Positions 9,007 to 19,629 of a stretch of DNA of 64,000 bases are shown here, in pieces. Source of the DNA: Chitinophaga filiformis (lineage in GTDB: Bacteria; Bacteroidota; Bacteroidia; Chitinophagales; Chitinophagaceae); the NCBI RefSeq assembly GCF_021646545.1, contig NZ_JAKIRP010000001.1, forward strand, positions 1,488,001 to 1,552,000, in the 5' to 3' direction. Under the pieces are notes generated by a model. The model searched no databases, was not told the DNA's origin, and was given only the letters and a program-made list of their open reading frames with translations. Position numbers and translations under genes: made by a program. Position 1 is the stretch's first letter, and each line of letters opens with the position of its first letter.

Positions 9007-9170
9007 ATGAATACAGTGTAGTGTTTAAAGCCATTAAAGATGAAACCAGGCGGGATATCCTGGGATTCGTACATGAGTTGATAATGCTGGTTATTGCTAT
9101 TTGTGGAAACCTGTTTTATAATGCCCGCCCCAACCGCTATCTGGGGCTAAGGAACACTCTGGACCAATGA
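9007..9170 (+). pseudogene. Remnant of an ArsR-type regulator joined to an SdpI-type tail
   Basis: Translation from GTG 9021 reads VFKAIKDETRRDILGF, the start of an ArsR/SdpR winged-helix regulator. It then changes to a hydrophobic stretch ending NLFYNARPNRYLGLRNTLDQ and a TGA, which resembles the C-terminal half of SdpI-family membrane proteins (GN..PN.F.GIRT). The old start ATG-AAT-ACA-GTG at 9007 is cut off by an in-frame TAG caused by a short AGTG-TAGTG duplication. The simplest reading is an arsR-sdpI pair collapsed by an internal deletion. The rest of 8971-9229 shows only flanking hairpins. Confidence 0.6.
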
Positions 9171-9179
9171 TATAAATGA

Positions 9180-9206
9180 GAAAGCCGTCGGCATATGACG
9201 GCTTTC
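9180..9206. terminator. Hairpin between the remnant and the antiporter gene
   Basis: GAAAGCCGTC and GACGGCTTTC form a 10-bp perfect stem around a 7-base loop, between convergent units. The T-richness is weak on both sides, so function as a terminator is probable but not certain. Confidence 0.6.
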
Positions 9207-9229
9207 CTGATTTATATTGGTACAACGCA

Positions 9230-10663
9230 TTATCCTATCTGGCTGGCATGTAAGCGGTTCTCCTCCACTTTTTTCACCACATCGAGCAAGGGGCCTGTCA
9301 TAAAGGTGGTAGCTAATGCCATCAACACCAGCATAGCAAAGATTTCAGGAGAAAGGATGCCCAGGTCGTAACCGATGTTCAGCACCACCAGTTCCATCAG
9401 GCCACGGGTGTTCATCAGTGCACCGATTCCGAGCGAATCGCTCCAGGACTGTCCCATCAGTTTCGCTGTCAACATGCTACCACCCAGCTTTCCACCTACT
9501 GCCACGAGCATAATCAGCCCAAATACAGCCCAGAGGTGTCCCTGGCCTAACAGGCCGATCTGGGTGCGTAAGCCGGTAAAGACAAAGAAAATAGGCAGCA
9601 ATAACAATACGCTTACATCTTCCAGTTTATCTGTCAGCAGTTTTTGCACAGATACCTCGGCAGGCATGATCACACCTGCCAAAAAGGCTCCGAACAACGC
9701 ATGAATGCCGATCACTTCCGCGGCCCAGGCAGAGAACAGCAGCGTCATGAAGGAGAGTGCTACAACTGATTTCTCTTTACTCGTTGATTGTAATTTGAGG
9801 ATCTTTCTGTTCAGCCACGGTTTCAGTACATACAACATACCGCCAAGGAAGATAAGCGCCATGACCATCGTGATCACAGCACTCCACAAACTAGCCGCTT
9901 TTACGATGGCAATTACTACAGCGAGGATACACCACGCCGTCACATCATCGGCAGCCGCACAGGTAATAGCCAACAGGCCAAGTGGCGTACCACTCAGTTT
10001 TCTTTCCTGTACGATACGCGCTAACACCGGAAACGCTGTTATACTCATGGCAATACCCATAAATAAAGCGAAAGACAGGAAGTTTACGTTGGCAGGTGAA
10101 AACTGTGGATATATGTGATATGCCAGTAATACACCCAGGAAGAACGGGAAAATAATGCTGGCATGGCTGATCATCACGGCATCGTGGGCCTTGTTCTTCA
10201 TCTTATGTGTATCCAGTTCCATACCTACTACAAACATGAAGAAAGCGAGACCTATCTGGCTGAGGAACTGTAAGTTCTTAAAACCCTCTGCAGGAAAAAC
10301 GAACGCGCTTCCACCAGGCCAGATCATACCAAATAGAGAAGGTCCGAGACAAATCCCGGCTACTATCTCACCAACAACCGAGGGTTGACCGATCTTATTG
10401 GCCAGCCACCCAAATAACCGGGCTGTCAGTAATATCAAGATGATCTGCAACAAGAGCAGCGCTAAAGGATGTTGCACATTATGTATAAGCGAGGTCCATA
10501 CACCTTCTGCTGAGGCAGCAGGCGCCGGTGTCGCTGTAACTGCAACCTTATTTGTTTGTGAGGTTGGATCTATTTTCAGATGATTACCCTGCCTGATAAT
10601 AAACCAGATCAAGCATCCGAAAAAGCCGATGATCAGCGGATAAAGCAACAGTCTCTTCTTCAT
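9230..10663 (-). CDS. Kef-type cation/proton antiporter (CPA2 family)
   Basis: Inner-membrane antiporter of the monovalent cation:proton antiporter-2 family, exchanging Na+ or K+ for H+. From the ATG at 10663 it has 477 residues. An N-terminal anchor helix ([19 protein letters not shown]) and a short Ala/Thr linker are followed by about twelve membrane helices, including [31 protein letters not shown] and [14 protein letters not shown]; the last carries the paired acidic ion-binding residues. It has no RCK/TrkA domain, so it is not a complete KefB/C. The longer frame up to 10822 overlaps the opposite promoter region and is not favoured. Confidence 0.88.
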   Translation of the reverse strand: MKKRLLLYPLIIGFFGCLIWFIIRQGNHLKIDPTSQTNKVAVTATPAPAASAEGVWTSLIHNVQHPLALLLLQIILILLTARLFGWLANKIGQPSVVGEIVAGICLGPSLFGMIWPGGSAFVFPAEGFKNLQFLSQIGLAFFMFVVGMELDTHKMKNKAHDAVMISHASIIFPFFLGVLLAYHIYPQFSPANVNFLSFALFMGIAMSITAFPVLARIVQERKLSGTPLGLLAITCAAADDVTAWCILAVVIAIVKAASLWSAVITMVMALIFLGGMLYVLKPWLNRKILKLQSTSKEKSVVALSFMTLLFSAWAAEVIGIHALFGAFLAGVIMPAEVSVQKLLTDKLEDVSVLLLLPIFFVFTGLRTQIGLLGQGHLWAVFGLIMLVAVGGKLGGSMLTAKLMGQSWSDSLGIGALMNTRGLMELVVLNIGYDLGILSPEIFAMLVLMALATTFMTGPLLDVVKKVEENRLHASQIG

Positions 10664-10796
10664 AATTAGTACCGGTTGGTTGTACGAAAGATAATAATAA
10701 TATCCGGGTGCGTTACTGCAGGGTAGTATTAAATTACTTTGAAAGTTACCGGCATATAGCTTCAGCTTGACAGAGGTTATGTATCTTGTCGATACT

Positions 10797-13331
10797 ATGG
10801 ATACAAGGAGAGACTTTATCAAAAAGGCCGCCTTATTATCAGGCGGTACGGGACTGGCGGGCGTATTGCCTGCATCTATTCAAAGAGCGCTGGCTATTGA
10901 TCCTGATGCAGGAAGCACCTTTCTGGACGCGGAACATATTGTATTGCTGATGCAGGAAAACAGATCCTTCGATCATACGCTGGGGACACTAAGAGGGGTA
11001 CGAGGCTTTAATGATCCGCGTGCGATTACACTGCCCAATAAAAATCTTGTATGGCTGCAGTCAAATGCTGAAGGAGAAACGTATGCTCCTTTCCGTTTGG
11101 ATATTAAGGACTCTAAGGTTACCTGGATGAGTTCTCTTCCGCATTCCTGGGAAAATCAGGTGGATGCCCGTAATGATGGTAAGTATGATAGGTGGCTGGA
11201 CGTAAAACAATCCGGCAATAAAGAATATAAAGACCTGCCACTTACAATGGGGTATTTCACAAGGGAAGATATTCCCTTCTATTATGCACTGGCAGATGCA
11301 TTTACTGTGTGCGATCAGAACTTCTGTTCTTCGCTGACCGGTACAACTCCCAACAGGCTGTACTTCTGGACAGGCACTATTCGTGAAAAGCAAAGTCCGG
11401 ATGCTGCGCCTAATGTGCGTAATTCGGAAGTGGATTATCCTGTTCCGGCCAGCTGGACCACTTTTCCTGAAAGACTGGAAGAGCACGGCATTAGTTGGAA
11501 AGTGTATCAGAATGAGCTGAGCGTGGGAGTAGGTTTCACTGGTGAAGAGGATGCCTGGCTGGCTAATTTTACCGACAATCCGCTTGAGTTCTTCTCACAG
11601 TATAGACCTCAGTTTTCGATAGCCCACTATAAACATTTACAGCAAAGCATCCTCCGGTTGACCACTGCTATCAAGACATTGGAAGGCGAGATCCTGGCTG
11701 GCAACGTCACTGATATGCGGAGTAAGGACCTGAAAGAGAAGCAGACGCTGCTGGAAAGACTGAAAGAGGAGGAAGTAAAATGGCGTCCGGAGAAATTTGA
11801 GCTGCTTTCCGAAAGGGAAAAGAACATACATAGAAAGGCATTCACTACCAATGAAAAAGATCCTGATTATCATCAGCTGACCACTCTGCAGTATCATGAT
11901 GGTAATACAGAACGTACAATGAAAGTGCCTAAGGGGGACATTCTATATCAGTTCAGGGAGGATGTAAAAAAGGGAGAACTGCCTATGGTGTCCTGGATTG
12001 TGGCGCCGGAGAATTTCTCTGACCATCCGGGAGCGCCCTGGTATGGCGCATGGTATGTCGCAGAGGTAATGGACATCCTGACACAAAATCCGGAGGTATG
12101 GAAGAAAACAATCTTTGTACTCGCGTACGATGAGAATGATGGTGATTTTGACCATGTGCCTCCTTTTGTACCACCGCATGGGCCGGGCACAGGTCTCGCC
12201 TCTGCCGGTATTGACACCAGCGTGGAGTATGTGACCCGTGAGCAGGAATTGCGGAAAAAGGGCGTGGACGAAAAGGATGTAAGAGAAAGCCCTATTGGTC
12301 TGGGTTACCGTGTTCCATTGATCATTGCTTCTCCATGGAGCCGTGGAGGTCTTGCCTGTTCAGAGGTATTTGATCATACATCCGTATTGCAGTTCCTGGA
12401 ACATTACCTGAGTCATAAAACAGGTAAGTCAATAGTTGAAAGCAACATCAGTGGATGGCGTCGCACTGTATGTGGAGATCTGACGGCTGTGTTTCGTCCA
12501 TATAACGGGGAGAAAATGCGTCTGCCCGTGTTTGGCGATAAAGACACTTTCATTGAAAATATCCACAAGGCACAGTTTAAAGAAGTGCCTTCTGGTTTCA
12601 AAAAGCTGACAGCAGCAGAGATCGCAGCTATTAACCAGGATCCGGCTGCTCCTCATATGGCAAGACAGGAAGAAGGCATTCGTCCGGCATGCGCATTGCC
12701 ATATGAATTGTATGTCGACGGAAAACCGGGCGGTGACAGGAAGTCTTTCGAGATAAAATTCACAGCCGGTACAGAACTGGCTGGAAAGCAGTCTGCCGGC
12801 GTACCGTTTAATGTATATGCACCGGGTAAGTATCTGTCGGAAAATAAGGGCACTTATGAGGCAGTGAGAACATGGGCTTATGCAGTAAAAGCAGGAGACA
12901 GTCTGACGGACAAATGGCCTTTGGCATCATTTGAAAACGGCTCGTATCATCTGCGGGTATATGGTCCCAATGGTTTCTACAGGGAATTTATGGGAGATGA
13001 GAACGATCCGTTGGTGGATGTGAAGTGTGGATATGAGCGGAAAGGTAAAGCATTTACGGGCAACGTTTCTCTGCAATTGGACAATCTTGATACTACACAT
13101 GCATATACTGTAGAGATCACTGATCATGCATATAAAAGCGGTAATCATAAAAAGGTGCTGGCGGCAGGGGCAAAATCTTCTATAGTGCTTGATCTAAGCA
13201 AGAGCTACGGCTGGTACGATTTCAGCGTACGTATCATTGGGAACAGGACATTTGAAAGAAGATACGCCGGACATGTGGAAAATGGAAAAGTCACATTCAG
13301 TGACCCTGCGATGGGAAGAGTTAAGTTATAG
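10797..13331 (+). CDS. Tat-exported phosphocholine-type phospholipase C
   Basis: Non-hemolytic-type phospholipase C that hydrolyses phospholipids to diacylglycerol and a phosphorylated head group outside the cytoplasm. The N-terminus [19 protein letters not shown] is a twin-arginine signal, which sets the start at 10797. The phosphoesterase domain follows with the metal-binding [14 protein letters not shown] motif, a [14 protein letters not shown] loop and [12 protein letters not shown]. Two C-terminal beta domains (DUF756 type) fill about 640-844. It has 844 residues, typical of bacterial PLCs. It is divergent from the antiporter gene and 41 bp before the dehydrogenase. Confidence 0.92.
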   Translation: MDTRRDFIKKAALLSGGTGLAGVLPASIQRALAIDPDAGSTFLDAEHIVLLMQENRSFDHTLGTLRGVRGFNDPRAITLPNKNLVWLQSNAEGETYAPFRLDIKDSKVTWMSSLPHSWENQVDARNDGKYDRWLDVKQSGNKEYKDLPLTMGYFTREDIPFYYALADAFTVCDQNFCSSLTGTTPNRLYFWTGTIREKQSPDAAPNVRNSEVDYPVPASWTTFPERLEEHGISWKVYQNELSVGVGFTGEEDAWLANFTDNPLEFFSQYRPQFSIAHYKHLQQSILRLTTAIKTLEGEILAGNVTDMRSKDLKEKQTLLERLKEEEVKWRPEKFELLSEREKNIHRKAFTTNEKDPDYHQLTTLQYHDGNTERTMKVPKGDILYQFREDVKKGELPMVSWIVAPENFSDHPGAPWYGAWYVAEVMDILTQNPEVWKKTIFVLAYDENDGDFDHVPPFVPPHGPGTGLASAGIDTSVEYVTREQELRKKGVDEKDVRESPIGLGYRVPLIIASPWSRGGLACSEVFDHTSVLQFLEHYLSHKTGKSIVESNISGWRRTVCGDLTAVFRPYNGEKMRLPVFGDKDTFIENIHKAQFKEVPSGFKKLTAAEIAAINQDPAAPHMARQEEGIRPACALPYELYVDGKPGGDRKSFEIKFTAGTELAGKQSAGVPFNVYAPGKYLSENKGTYEAVRTWAYAVKAGDSLTDKWPLASFENGSYHLRVYGPNGFYREFMGDENDPLVDVKCGYERKGKAFTGNVSLQLDNLDTTHAYTVEITDHAYKSGNHKKVLAAGAKSSIVLDLSKSYGWYDFSVRIIGNRTFERRYAGHVENGKVTFSDPAMGRVKL

Positions 13332-13372
13332 TAGAACCTTACCTTTGCAGGTGAAACCACAAATATGTAAAC

Positions 13373-14089
13373 ATGGAATCAATAAAAGGTAAAAACGCCC
13401 TGGTAACAGGTGCCGGAAAGGGAATAGGTAAAGCGGTGGCAAAACAACTGGCTGCAGAGGGAGTGAACCTCGCTTTGCTGGCACGCACGGAGAAAGATCT
13501 GCAAGCCGTTGCTGATGAGTTGAAAGGAACAGGTGTAAAGGTGGTATATGCTGTTGCTGATGTAGCAGACAGGAAAGCGGTAGAAGCAGCTATCGAAAAA
13601 ATGAGCACAGCACTTGGCAGCATTGATATCCTGATCAACAATGCAGGCATCGGTAAGTTTGCAAAGTTCCTGGAGCTGGAACCTGAAGAATGGGAACAGG
13701 TAATAAAGGTGAACCTGTTTGGTGCTTATTATGTAATACGTGCAGTATTGCCAGGCATGTTGTCTCGTCAGAGCGGTGATATTGTGAATATATCTTCTAC
13801 TGCAGGACAGAAAGGCGCACCGGTGACCAGCGCATACAGTGCATCTAAATTCGGACTCATAGGTATGTCTGAGTCGCTGATGCAGGAAGTACGTAAATCC
13901 AATATAAGGGTAACGACATTAACGCCCAGTACAATTGCAACGGATATGGCGATAGAGCTGAAACTGACGGATGGTAATCCTGAGAAGGTGATGCAACCTG
14001 AAGATTTTGCGGAGCTGATCGTAATGCAGTTGAAACTGAACAGGCGAACATTTGTGAAGGAGGCCGGTTTATGGTCTACCAACCCGTGA
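13373..14089 (+). CDS. Short-chain dehydrogenase (3-ketoacyl reductase type)
   Basis: NAD(P)-dependent oxidoreductase of 238 residues with the classical SDR pattern: cofactor motif TGAGKGIG near residue 14, NNAG near 88, the active-site Ser in [10 protein letters not shown] and YSASK near 155. It resembles 3-oxoacyl-ACP reductase FabG, but the fatty-acid genes are absent here, so the substrate is open. A -7 box TACCTTTG at 13340-13347, without a clear upstream box, suggests it can be transcribed apart from the phospholipase gene. Confidence 0.9.
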   Translation: MESIKGKNALVTGAGKGIGKAVAKQLAAEGVNLALLARTEKDLQAVADELKGTGVKVVYAVADVADRKAVEAAIEKMSTALGSIDILINNAGIGKFAKFLELEPEEWEQVIKVNLFGAYYVIRAVLPGMLSRQSGDIVNISSTAGQKGAPVTSAYSASKFGLIGMSESLMQEVRKSNIRVTTLTPSTIATDMAIELKLTDGNPEKVMQPEDFAELIVMQLKLNRRTFVKEAGLWSTNP

Positions 14090-14110
14090 GTAATCTTATC
14101 ATATTGTTTT

Positions 14111-14144
14111 AAAGGTCCCGCACTCCGCGGGACCTTTTATTTTT
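14111..14144. terminator. Bidirectional terminator between convergent genes
   Basis: AAAGGTCCCGC and GCGGGACCTTT form an 11-bp stem with T-rich sequence on both strands. It serves the dehydrogenase and touches the stop codon of the opposite SufE-like gene. Confidence 0.8.
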
Positions 14145-14568
14145 ACATGGCTTGTAATAACTGTATCTGGTAGGCAACGGCCTGCGATTTCATCTTACGC
14201 AATATTAATGGCCACTGTACAGAGAAGAATGGCTGAAAGAGACCAGATATTTCATTCATGAAATAAATATCTGCATCAGCAATATCCTTTGGATGGTTGC
14301 CAGACAAGATCCGGCTGAACATGGCGAGCAGGCCATTGCTGTCTTTGTCACTGGACCAGGCAGTAAACCATACTTTTTCCTTGATATAGACGGCACGCAC
14401 CCACATATCTGAAATCCAACCCTGTACACGATAATGATCGTGTTTATATTTATCTTCTATCGGCGGCAATGACCTGGCAATATTTTCTATGTAATGCTGA
14501 CGGCTTTCTTCATCGTCCAAAAGGAGAACATCCTCGATCAGTTTATCCTGTGCTTCATTTATTGACAT
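14143..14568 (-). CDS. SufE-like protein lacking the catalytic cysteine
   Basis: The 141 residues align along their whole length with SufE, the sulfur-transfer partner of the cysteine desulfurase SufS. Shared stretches are YIENIARSLPPIEDKYK, VQGWISDMW, GLLAMFSRILSGNHPKDIADADIYF and KMKSQAVAYQ. In SufE the VQGC.S.VW cysteine (Cys51 in Escherichia coli) accepts the persulfide. Here codon 51 is TGG (Trp), one base from TGC, and the C-terminal HLSPTR-like segment has diverged to FFSVQWP. The frame is intact. It may be a non-catalytic paralogue or regulator; no suf genes are nearby. Confidence 0.82.
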   Translation of the reverse strand: MSINEAQDKLIEDVLLLDDEESRQHYIENIARSLPPIEDKYKHDHYRVQGWISDMWVRAVYIKEKVWFTAWSSDKDSNGLLAMFSRILSGNHPKDIADADIYFMNEISGLFQPFFSVQWPLILRKMKSQAVAYQIQLLQAM

Positions 14569-14659
14569 AGATTCTCGTTTTAAGGTGACAATATGAAATT
14601 AAGAATATATGCCGAGGATGGGGACTCCAAAACGGAAAATGTTTTTATGGTGACAGTTG

Positions 14660-15550
14660 TCACTCTTCCAGTTTTTTCGCAATCTTACTAATCACCTTCA
14701 ACCTGTCAATGATCACCAGCAGTACAAACGCTCCACACAATACGCCCAATGCTGCAAACACGAGATAAGTAAAATAATGTATCGTCCATTCCAATGCTAC
14801 TCTCACCCTGTGGATAAGACTGATCTTCTTTTCTGTTGCTCCTTCATACAATGATAGCTTCACTGTACAGAACTCATTCTCCGTATCGAAATTGCCCAGT
14901 TCTACGCCTAAATCCTGTAGTTTCCCCTCTGTCTCAAGTATCTTGTCGTGCAATGCTACAAGGTCCGTAATGGGGCCTGGCTTTGATTTTAATTCGTTGA
15001 GGGATTCCAGCGTTTTCAACAGGGACGCCTTTTGCGCATTCAGCTGACGATACTCATTGGTCTTATCTACTTTGGTGATCTGGGTTGCCCTGATCACACC
15101 TATTTTCTGGACAGCGAGATAAAAGGAATCAAATGCTTCGGGGTTCACACCGATCATCAGGTGTAATTCCCTGCTGCCTTTCAGCCCCAGTGCCTGTTCA
15201 TATTGCACAATGGCTTTAAAGGCTTCTGTCTGTGCCGCGATTTGCCTGCTGTCCTGCTCGAAGTGTGAAGACTTTGTTTTAACAGAGGCAGTTTTCTCAT
15301 ATTTCTGACTGGGCGAAACAGCCATATCTGGTTGATGCTGAATTCCCTGGCTCTTGAACTGCACCTTTTCAGATGCATAGTTTTTCCGGAGATTACTGAT
15401 GCTCTCAAAGAAGTCATTGCTATAGTCACCAGATTGGCGACCATCAGGGGCAACATAGCCATAAATAAACCTGAAAATGAACAACACGAGGAAAACAAGG
15501 GAGGCCCAACGCACCAGTCCCCAGATGCGGGCTTTAAAACTTTTCATCAT
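14660..15550 (-). CDS. DUF4349 membrane protein
   Basis: Protein of 296 residues with one helix at each end (LVRWASLVFLVLFIFRFIYG near 13-32 and YLVFAALGVLCGAFVLLVII near 262-281). The extracytoplasmic middle part contains a coiled-coil stretch (ASLLKTLESLNELKSKPGPITDLVALHDKI..). This layout and the ..ELHLMIGVNPEAFDSFYLAVQKIG.. segment fit the DUF4349 family, whose function is not known. It stands alone. A second ATG at 15547 is possible. Confidence 0.8.
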   Translation of the reverse strand: MMKSFKARIWGLVRWASLVFLVLFIFRFIYGYVAPDGRQSGDYSNDFFESISNLRKNYASEKVQFKSQGIQHQPDMAVSPSQKYEKTASVKTKSSHFEQDSRQIAAQTEAFKAIVQYEQALGLKGSRELHLMIGVNPEAFDSFYLAVQKIGVIRATQITKVDKTNEYRQLNAQKASLLKTLESLNELKSKPGPITDLVALHDKILETEGKLQDLGVELGNFDTENEFCTVKLSLYEGATEKKISLIHRVRVALEWTIHYFTYLVFAALGVLCGAFVLLVIIDRLKVISKIAKKLEE

Positions 15551-15722
15551 ATAGGGTAAAAATTATGTATGTAAGTTAAGCCATTTTTGATGACGATGGT
15601 CGTGTATTCCGTATATACCTCCGGCCACAATCACGCAGGAGCAACCATTAAAGTCTGCAACCGGTGTATAAAATAGTACCCGGACGGAATTTGGAGGCAT
15701 TGTCAGGTAATAGCGCAAGCCA

Positions 15723-17858
15723 CTATTGCTCTATTGCCAGTTCAAAGGCGGCATTGAGAATCAATTTACCTTCCGTTTCACTTTCTGTGCCTGTCAGTTT
15801 CCAGCCTTTTATTTTACCGGTTTTTCCTTTGGTTAAGAGGTCTGCGATCTGTTTATCTGTCAGCTTCTTGCCAAATACTTCAAAGGGTACTTTAAATCCG
15901 CATACCTTAAAATTGGCACAGCCATAGGCAGTATTGCCCTTCTTTAAAAGATGCGCTTTACATTTAGGGCACTGTTGCTCTTCTATTACAACAGCCTTTT
16001 TTGGCTCTTTGGGTTTCGCTTCTTTTTTAGGCTTTTCTTCCTTGTCTTTTTCTTTTTCCGCTGGTTGGTCAGGAGCAATGGTGATCACCTTATAATTAGC
16101 CGTTTTTACCTCTTTGGTCAGATCTATGACCATCTGGATCAGTTCCTGCTTAAACGTCTCCATGGCATATTCGCCTTTTTCAATGAGGCGCAGCTTACGC
16201 TCCCACATACCTGTCAGCTCCGGACTTTTCAGCAGTTCCGTCTGAATAGTATCTATGAGATCTATGCCCGTTTGTGTAGCGAAAATATTCTTCTTACGCT
16301 TCTCTATATACTTCCTGCGGAAAAGGGTTTCTATAATATTCGCACGTGTGGAAGGACGGCCAATACCATTATCTTTCAGCAGTTCACGCATTTCCTCATC
16401 TTCCACCTGCTTACCCGCAGTTTCCATCGCACGTAGCAAGGTAGCCTCTGTAAATGCTTTGGGAGGTGAGGTCTTTCCCTGATGTATTCTCGGAGTATGA
16501 GGCCCACTTTCACCCACCACAAATACTGGGAGGATCTTTTCCTCTTCTTCTCCCTCTTTCTTAGGAGCTACATCATTGGCATATACTTCTTTCCAGCCGG
16601 GCTCCAGAATCTGCTTACCGGTCACTTTAAACTCTACTTGTCCTACTTTACCAAGTACAGTGGTATTGGAGATCTTACACTCCGGATAGAAAGCTGCAAT
16701 GAAACGCCTTGCCACGAGGTCGTAAATACGTTTCTCTTCCAGTCCCAGGTTGGCCGGATAAACGCCTGTTGGAATAATGGCATGGTGATCTGTTACCTTC
16801 TTGTCGTCGAAAACAGTTTTTAGCTTAGGAATAGGCTTGGCAAGAATTGGCGCTGTTAATGCCGCATAAGGCGTCATATCCTGCATGATTCCTGCAATCT
16901 TAGGATGCAGGTCTTCCGAGAGATAGGTGGTATCCACCCTGGGGTAGGTGACCAGCTTTTTCTCGTAAAGGTTCTGGATGTATTTCAGCGTATCATCGGC
17001 AGAATAAGCATATTTCTTATTGGCTTCTACCTGTAATGCCGTGAGGTCAAACAGGCGGGGATTACCCTCTTTACCTTCTTTTTTCTCGAAGGAAGTGATC
17101 TCGAAAGGATGCTCCTGCAGATAGGCCAGCCCTTTCTGAGCCCTGTCCAATATTTTGATACGATCGATGGTAGCGGTGAATTCTGTTTCCCGGTATATCG
17201 TCTTTAACTCCCAGTATTCCTCAGACACAAAGGCATTGATCTCTTTCTGTCTGGCTACGATCATGGCGAGCGTAGGGGTTTGTACTCTCCCGATGGAGAG
17301 CACTGTTTTCCCCATTGCAAATTTCTTGGTGAACAGCCGGGTGGCATTCATACCCAATAGCCAGTCGCCGATAGCCCTGGCGCTGCCGGCGGCATAGAGG
17401 TTATTGTACTGGTCAGCATCTTTCAGTTTCTGGAAGCCCTCTCGGATAGCTTCTTCTGTCAGGGAGGAGATCCATAATCTTTTGACGGGAGCGGTACATT
17501 GCGCTTTGAGCAATACCCAGCGCTGGATAAGCTCTCCTTCCTGTCCGGCATCCCCGCAGTTGATCACTTCTTCACATTGCTGTACCAGTTGCTCTATGAC
17601 TTTGAATTGTTTTTCTACACCGCCGTTATTTATAAGTTTGATGCCGAAGCTGGATGGAATGATAGGAAGGTCTTCCAACCGCCAGAACTTCCATTGTTCT
17701 GTGTAGTCATGTGGTTCCTTCAGGGTACAGAAATGCCCGAAGGTCCAGGTCACCTGGTACCCATTGCCTTCATAATATCCATCCTTACGTTGTTTAGCGC
17801 CGATAATCTCTGCGATATCTCTGGCTACGCTTGGCTTTTCAGCAATGCAAACCTTCAT
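15723..17858 (-). CDS. topB: DNA topoisomerase III
   Basis: Type IA topoisomerase that passes strands through a single-strand break and resolves recombination and replication intermediates. It has 711 residues from the ATG at 17858; the frame's earlier codon is a TTG. An N-terminal Toprim domain (MKVCIAEKPSVARDIAEIIG, NCGDAGQEGELIQR) is followed by the breakage domain, with the nucleophilic Tyr in VTYPRVDTTYL and SIGRVQTPTLAM. A Lys/Glu-rich linker and one zinc-finger-like repeat (CPKCKAHLL..CANFKVC) follow. It stands alone, downstream of the two-component pair. Confidence 0.94.
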   Translation of the reverse strand: MKVCIAEKPSVARDIAEIIGAKQRKDGYYEGNGYQVTWTFGHFCTLKEPHDYTEQWKFWRLEDLPIIPSSFGIKLINNGGVEKQFKVIEQLVQQCEEVINCGDAGQEGELIQRWVLLKAQCTAPVKRLWISSLTEEAIREGFQKLKDADQYNNLYAAGSARAIGDWLLGMNATRLFTKKFAMGKTVLSIGRVQTPTLAMIVARQKEINAFVSEEYWELKTIYRETEFTATIDRIKILDRAQKGLAYLQEHPFEITSFEKKEGKEGNPRLFDLTALQVEANKKYAYSADDTLKYIQNLYEKKLVTYPRVDTTYLSEDLHPKIAGIMQDMTPYAALTAPILAKPIPKLKTVFDDKKVTDHHAIIPTGVYPANLGLEEKRIYDLVARRFIAAFYPECKISNTTVLGKVGQVEFKVTGKQILEPGWKEVYANDVAPKKEGEEEEKILPVFVVGESGPHTPRIHQGKTSPPKAFTEATLLRAMETAGKQVEDEEMRELLKDNGIGRPSTRANIIETLFRRKYIEKRKKNIFATQTGIDLIDTIQTELLKSPELTGMWERKLRLIEKGEYAMETFKQELIQMVIDLTKEVKTANYKVITIAPDQPAEKEKDKEEKPKKEAKPKEPKKAVVIEEQQCPKCKAHLLKKGNTAYGCANFKVCGFKVPFEVFGKKLTDKQIADLLTKGKTGKIKGWKLTGTESETEGKLILNAAFELAIEQ

Positions 17859-17903
17859 AGTCAATTAAACAGGGATGCAAATGTCGTATAAATAGACAGA
17901 AAG

Positions 17904-19574
17904 CTACTTAACTTCTGCCAGGTATTTATGCACAAAGCTGATCGCCATAGAGCCTTCCCCTACCGCTGCGGCCACCCTGTTCATGGCATGGGCGCGTACA
18001 TCTCCTGCGGCAAAGATGCCCGGACAGCTGGTTTCCAGCAGGTAAGGGTCGCGGTTCTGTTTCCAGATCTTACCAAACGAGTCGTAGTTTTTGAGGTCCC
18101 TGCCGGTTTCAATAAACCCTTTATCATCTTTAATGATGTCCAGCTCAATCCAATCGGTGAATGGCTTGGCGCCTATGAATATATAAAGCGCGTCTGCATG
18201 TACCTGCCTGCGCTCCTTCGTCTCAATATTACAGAGACAGAGTTGCTGCAGTTTATCCGTTCCCATGGCCTCCGCAATTTCCGTCTTGGGCAGTACAGAA
18301 ATATTAGGTGTACCTGCAATCTGCTCTATCAGGTAGGCCGACATGGTACTGGTCAGATCTTCTCTGCGGATGATGATATAAATACTCTTCGCAAACTTAG
18401 ACAGGTACATAGCAGCCTGTCCGGCTGAGTTACCTCCTCCTACAATGTAAACCTCTTTATCTTTACAGGCAGCTGCTTCAGTGGTGGCAGCGCCATAGTA
18501 AATACCTGCGCCGGTGAAGTCAGACACTCCTTTGGTTTCCAGCTGGCGGTAATCCACGCCGGTAGTAATAATTACACTGCGTGTATTGATCTCCGTACCA
18601 TCTTCCAGCACAATTTTTTTATAACCGTCTTTCTGCCTGATATCTTTTACCGACTGTGGCGTAATGAATTCTGTACCCAGTCTGGTGGCCTGTGCAATTG
18701 CTCTGCGCGTCAGTTCCGCCCCACTTAGTCCGCTGGGGAAACCCAGGTAGTTCTCAATACGAGAGCTGGTACCGGCCTGTCCGCCGGGAGCCCGTTTTTC
18801 TATCAATAATGTTTTCAAACCCTCAGAAGCGCCATATACGCCTGCCGCCAGTCCCGCCGGACCAGCCCCGATGATCACCACATCATAGACATCCAGCTTC
18901 ACCTGTGGATTCAAACCGGCTTTACGGGCTATGTCAATGATAGATGGACATGAAAGACAGCCTCCATCGTCAAAAATAACCACCGGAAGATCTTTAATGG
19001 AAAGGTTATTGACATTCAGCAGACGCGTAGCTTCTTCTGATGCCTGCACATCTAGCCACTGATAGGGAATAAGGTTGCCTGCCAGGAAGTCTTTAATGGC
19101 GTGCGACTTTGGCGAGAACTGATACCCCAGTACCTTGATCCCCTTAAAATCCGGACGGTATATTGCCTGCCAGTTACCAAGCAGATCGTCGATGATGGGA
19201 TACAATTTCTCTTCCGGCGGACTCCATGGTTTCACCAGGTAATAGTCCAGTTGTACAGAGTTAATAGCCCTGATAGCAGCATCCGTATCAGAATAGGCCG
19301 TCAGTAACACACGTCTTGCATCCGGATAAAACTCCATCGCTTTTTCGAGGAATTCCACACCTTCCATTTCAGGCATACGCTGGTCTGAAATGAACATAGC
19401 TACCGTTTCCCCTTTATTCTTCAGTTCCAGTAAAGACTCCAGTGCTTCACTGACTACGGTCGTGCTTATTATTTTATAGTTATCGCGGTATTGCTGCTTG
19501 AGATCTCTCACAATGGCACGTAACACTTGTGCATCGTCATCAATACAGAGAATATATGGCTGATTGTGATTCAT
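17904..19574 (-). CDS. Receiver / thioredoxin-reductase-like fusion protein
   Basis: Three parts in 556 residues. Residues 1-125 are a CheY-type receiver (DDD 12-14, phospho-acceptor Asp64 in SDQRMP, Thr92, Lys115). Residues 140-225 are a glutaredoxin-like linker containing C206-LS-C209. Residues 230-556 are an FAD/NAD(P) oxidoreductase of the thioredoxin-reductase fold (GAGPAG 236-241, VGGGNSAGQAAMYLSK, CPGIFAAGDVRAH). The CxxC that defines thioredoxin reductases is replaced by AATT near 362-365, so it should not reduce thioredoxin in the usual way. The kinase gene lies 55 bp upstream, so phosphorylation may control the flavoenzyme. Confidence 0.88.
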   Translation of the reverse strand: MNHNQPYILCIDDDAQVLRAIVRDLKQQYRDNYKIISTTVVSEALESLLELKNKGETVAMFISDQRMPEMEGVEFLEKAMEFYPDARRVLLTAYSDTDAAIRAINSVQLDYYLVKPWSPPEEKLYPIIDDLLGNWQAIYRPDFKGIKVLGYQFSPKSHAIKDFLAGNLIPYQWLDVQASEEATRLLNVNNLSIKDLPVVIFDDGGCLSCPSIIDIARKAGLNPQVKLDVYDVVIIGAGPAGLAAGVYGASEGLKTLLIEKRAPGGQAGTSSRIENYLGFPSGLSGAELTRRAIAQATRLGTEFITPQSVKDIRQKDGYKKIVLEDGTEINTRSVIITTGVDYRQLETKGVSDFTGAGIYYGAATTEAAACKDKEVYIVGGGNSAGQAAMYLSKFAKSIYIIIRREDLTSTMSAYLIEQIAGTPNISVLPKTEIAEAMGTDKLQQLCLCNIETKERRQVHADALYIFIGAKPFTDWIELDIIKDDKGFIETGRDLKNYDSFGKIWKQNRDPYLLETSCPGIFAAGDVRAHAMNRVAAAVGEGSMAISFVHKYLAEVK

Positions 19575-19629
19575 ATTGTTCTGTTCTTAGAATGGCATAA
19601 GTCAATTCAAAATTAACTTATAAATACAA

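Noticed and set aside
9021..9170. Intact small gene starting GTG 9021
   Set aside because: The N-terminal and C-terminal halves resemble two different families and the usual start is interrupted by TAG, so a decayed pair is more likely; conservation could overturn this.
17904..19574. Plain thioredoxin reductase (trxB)
   Set aside because: The redox CxxC of the reductase domain is absent and a receiver domain is fused in front.
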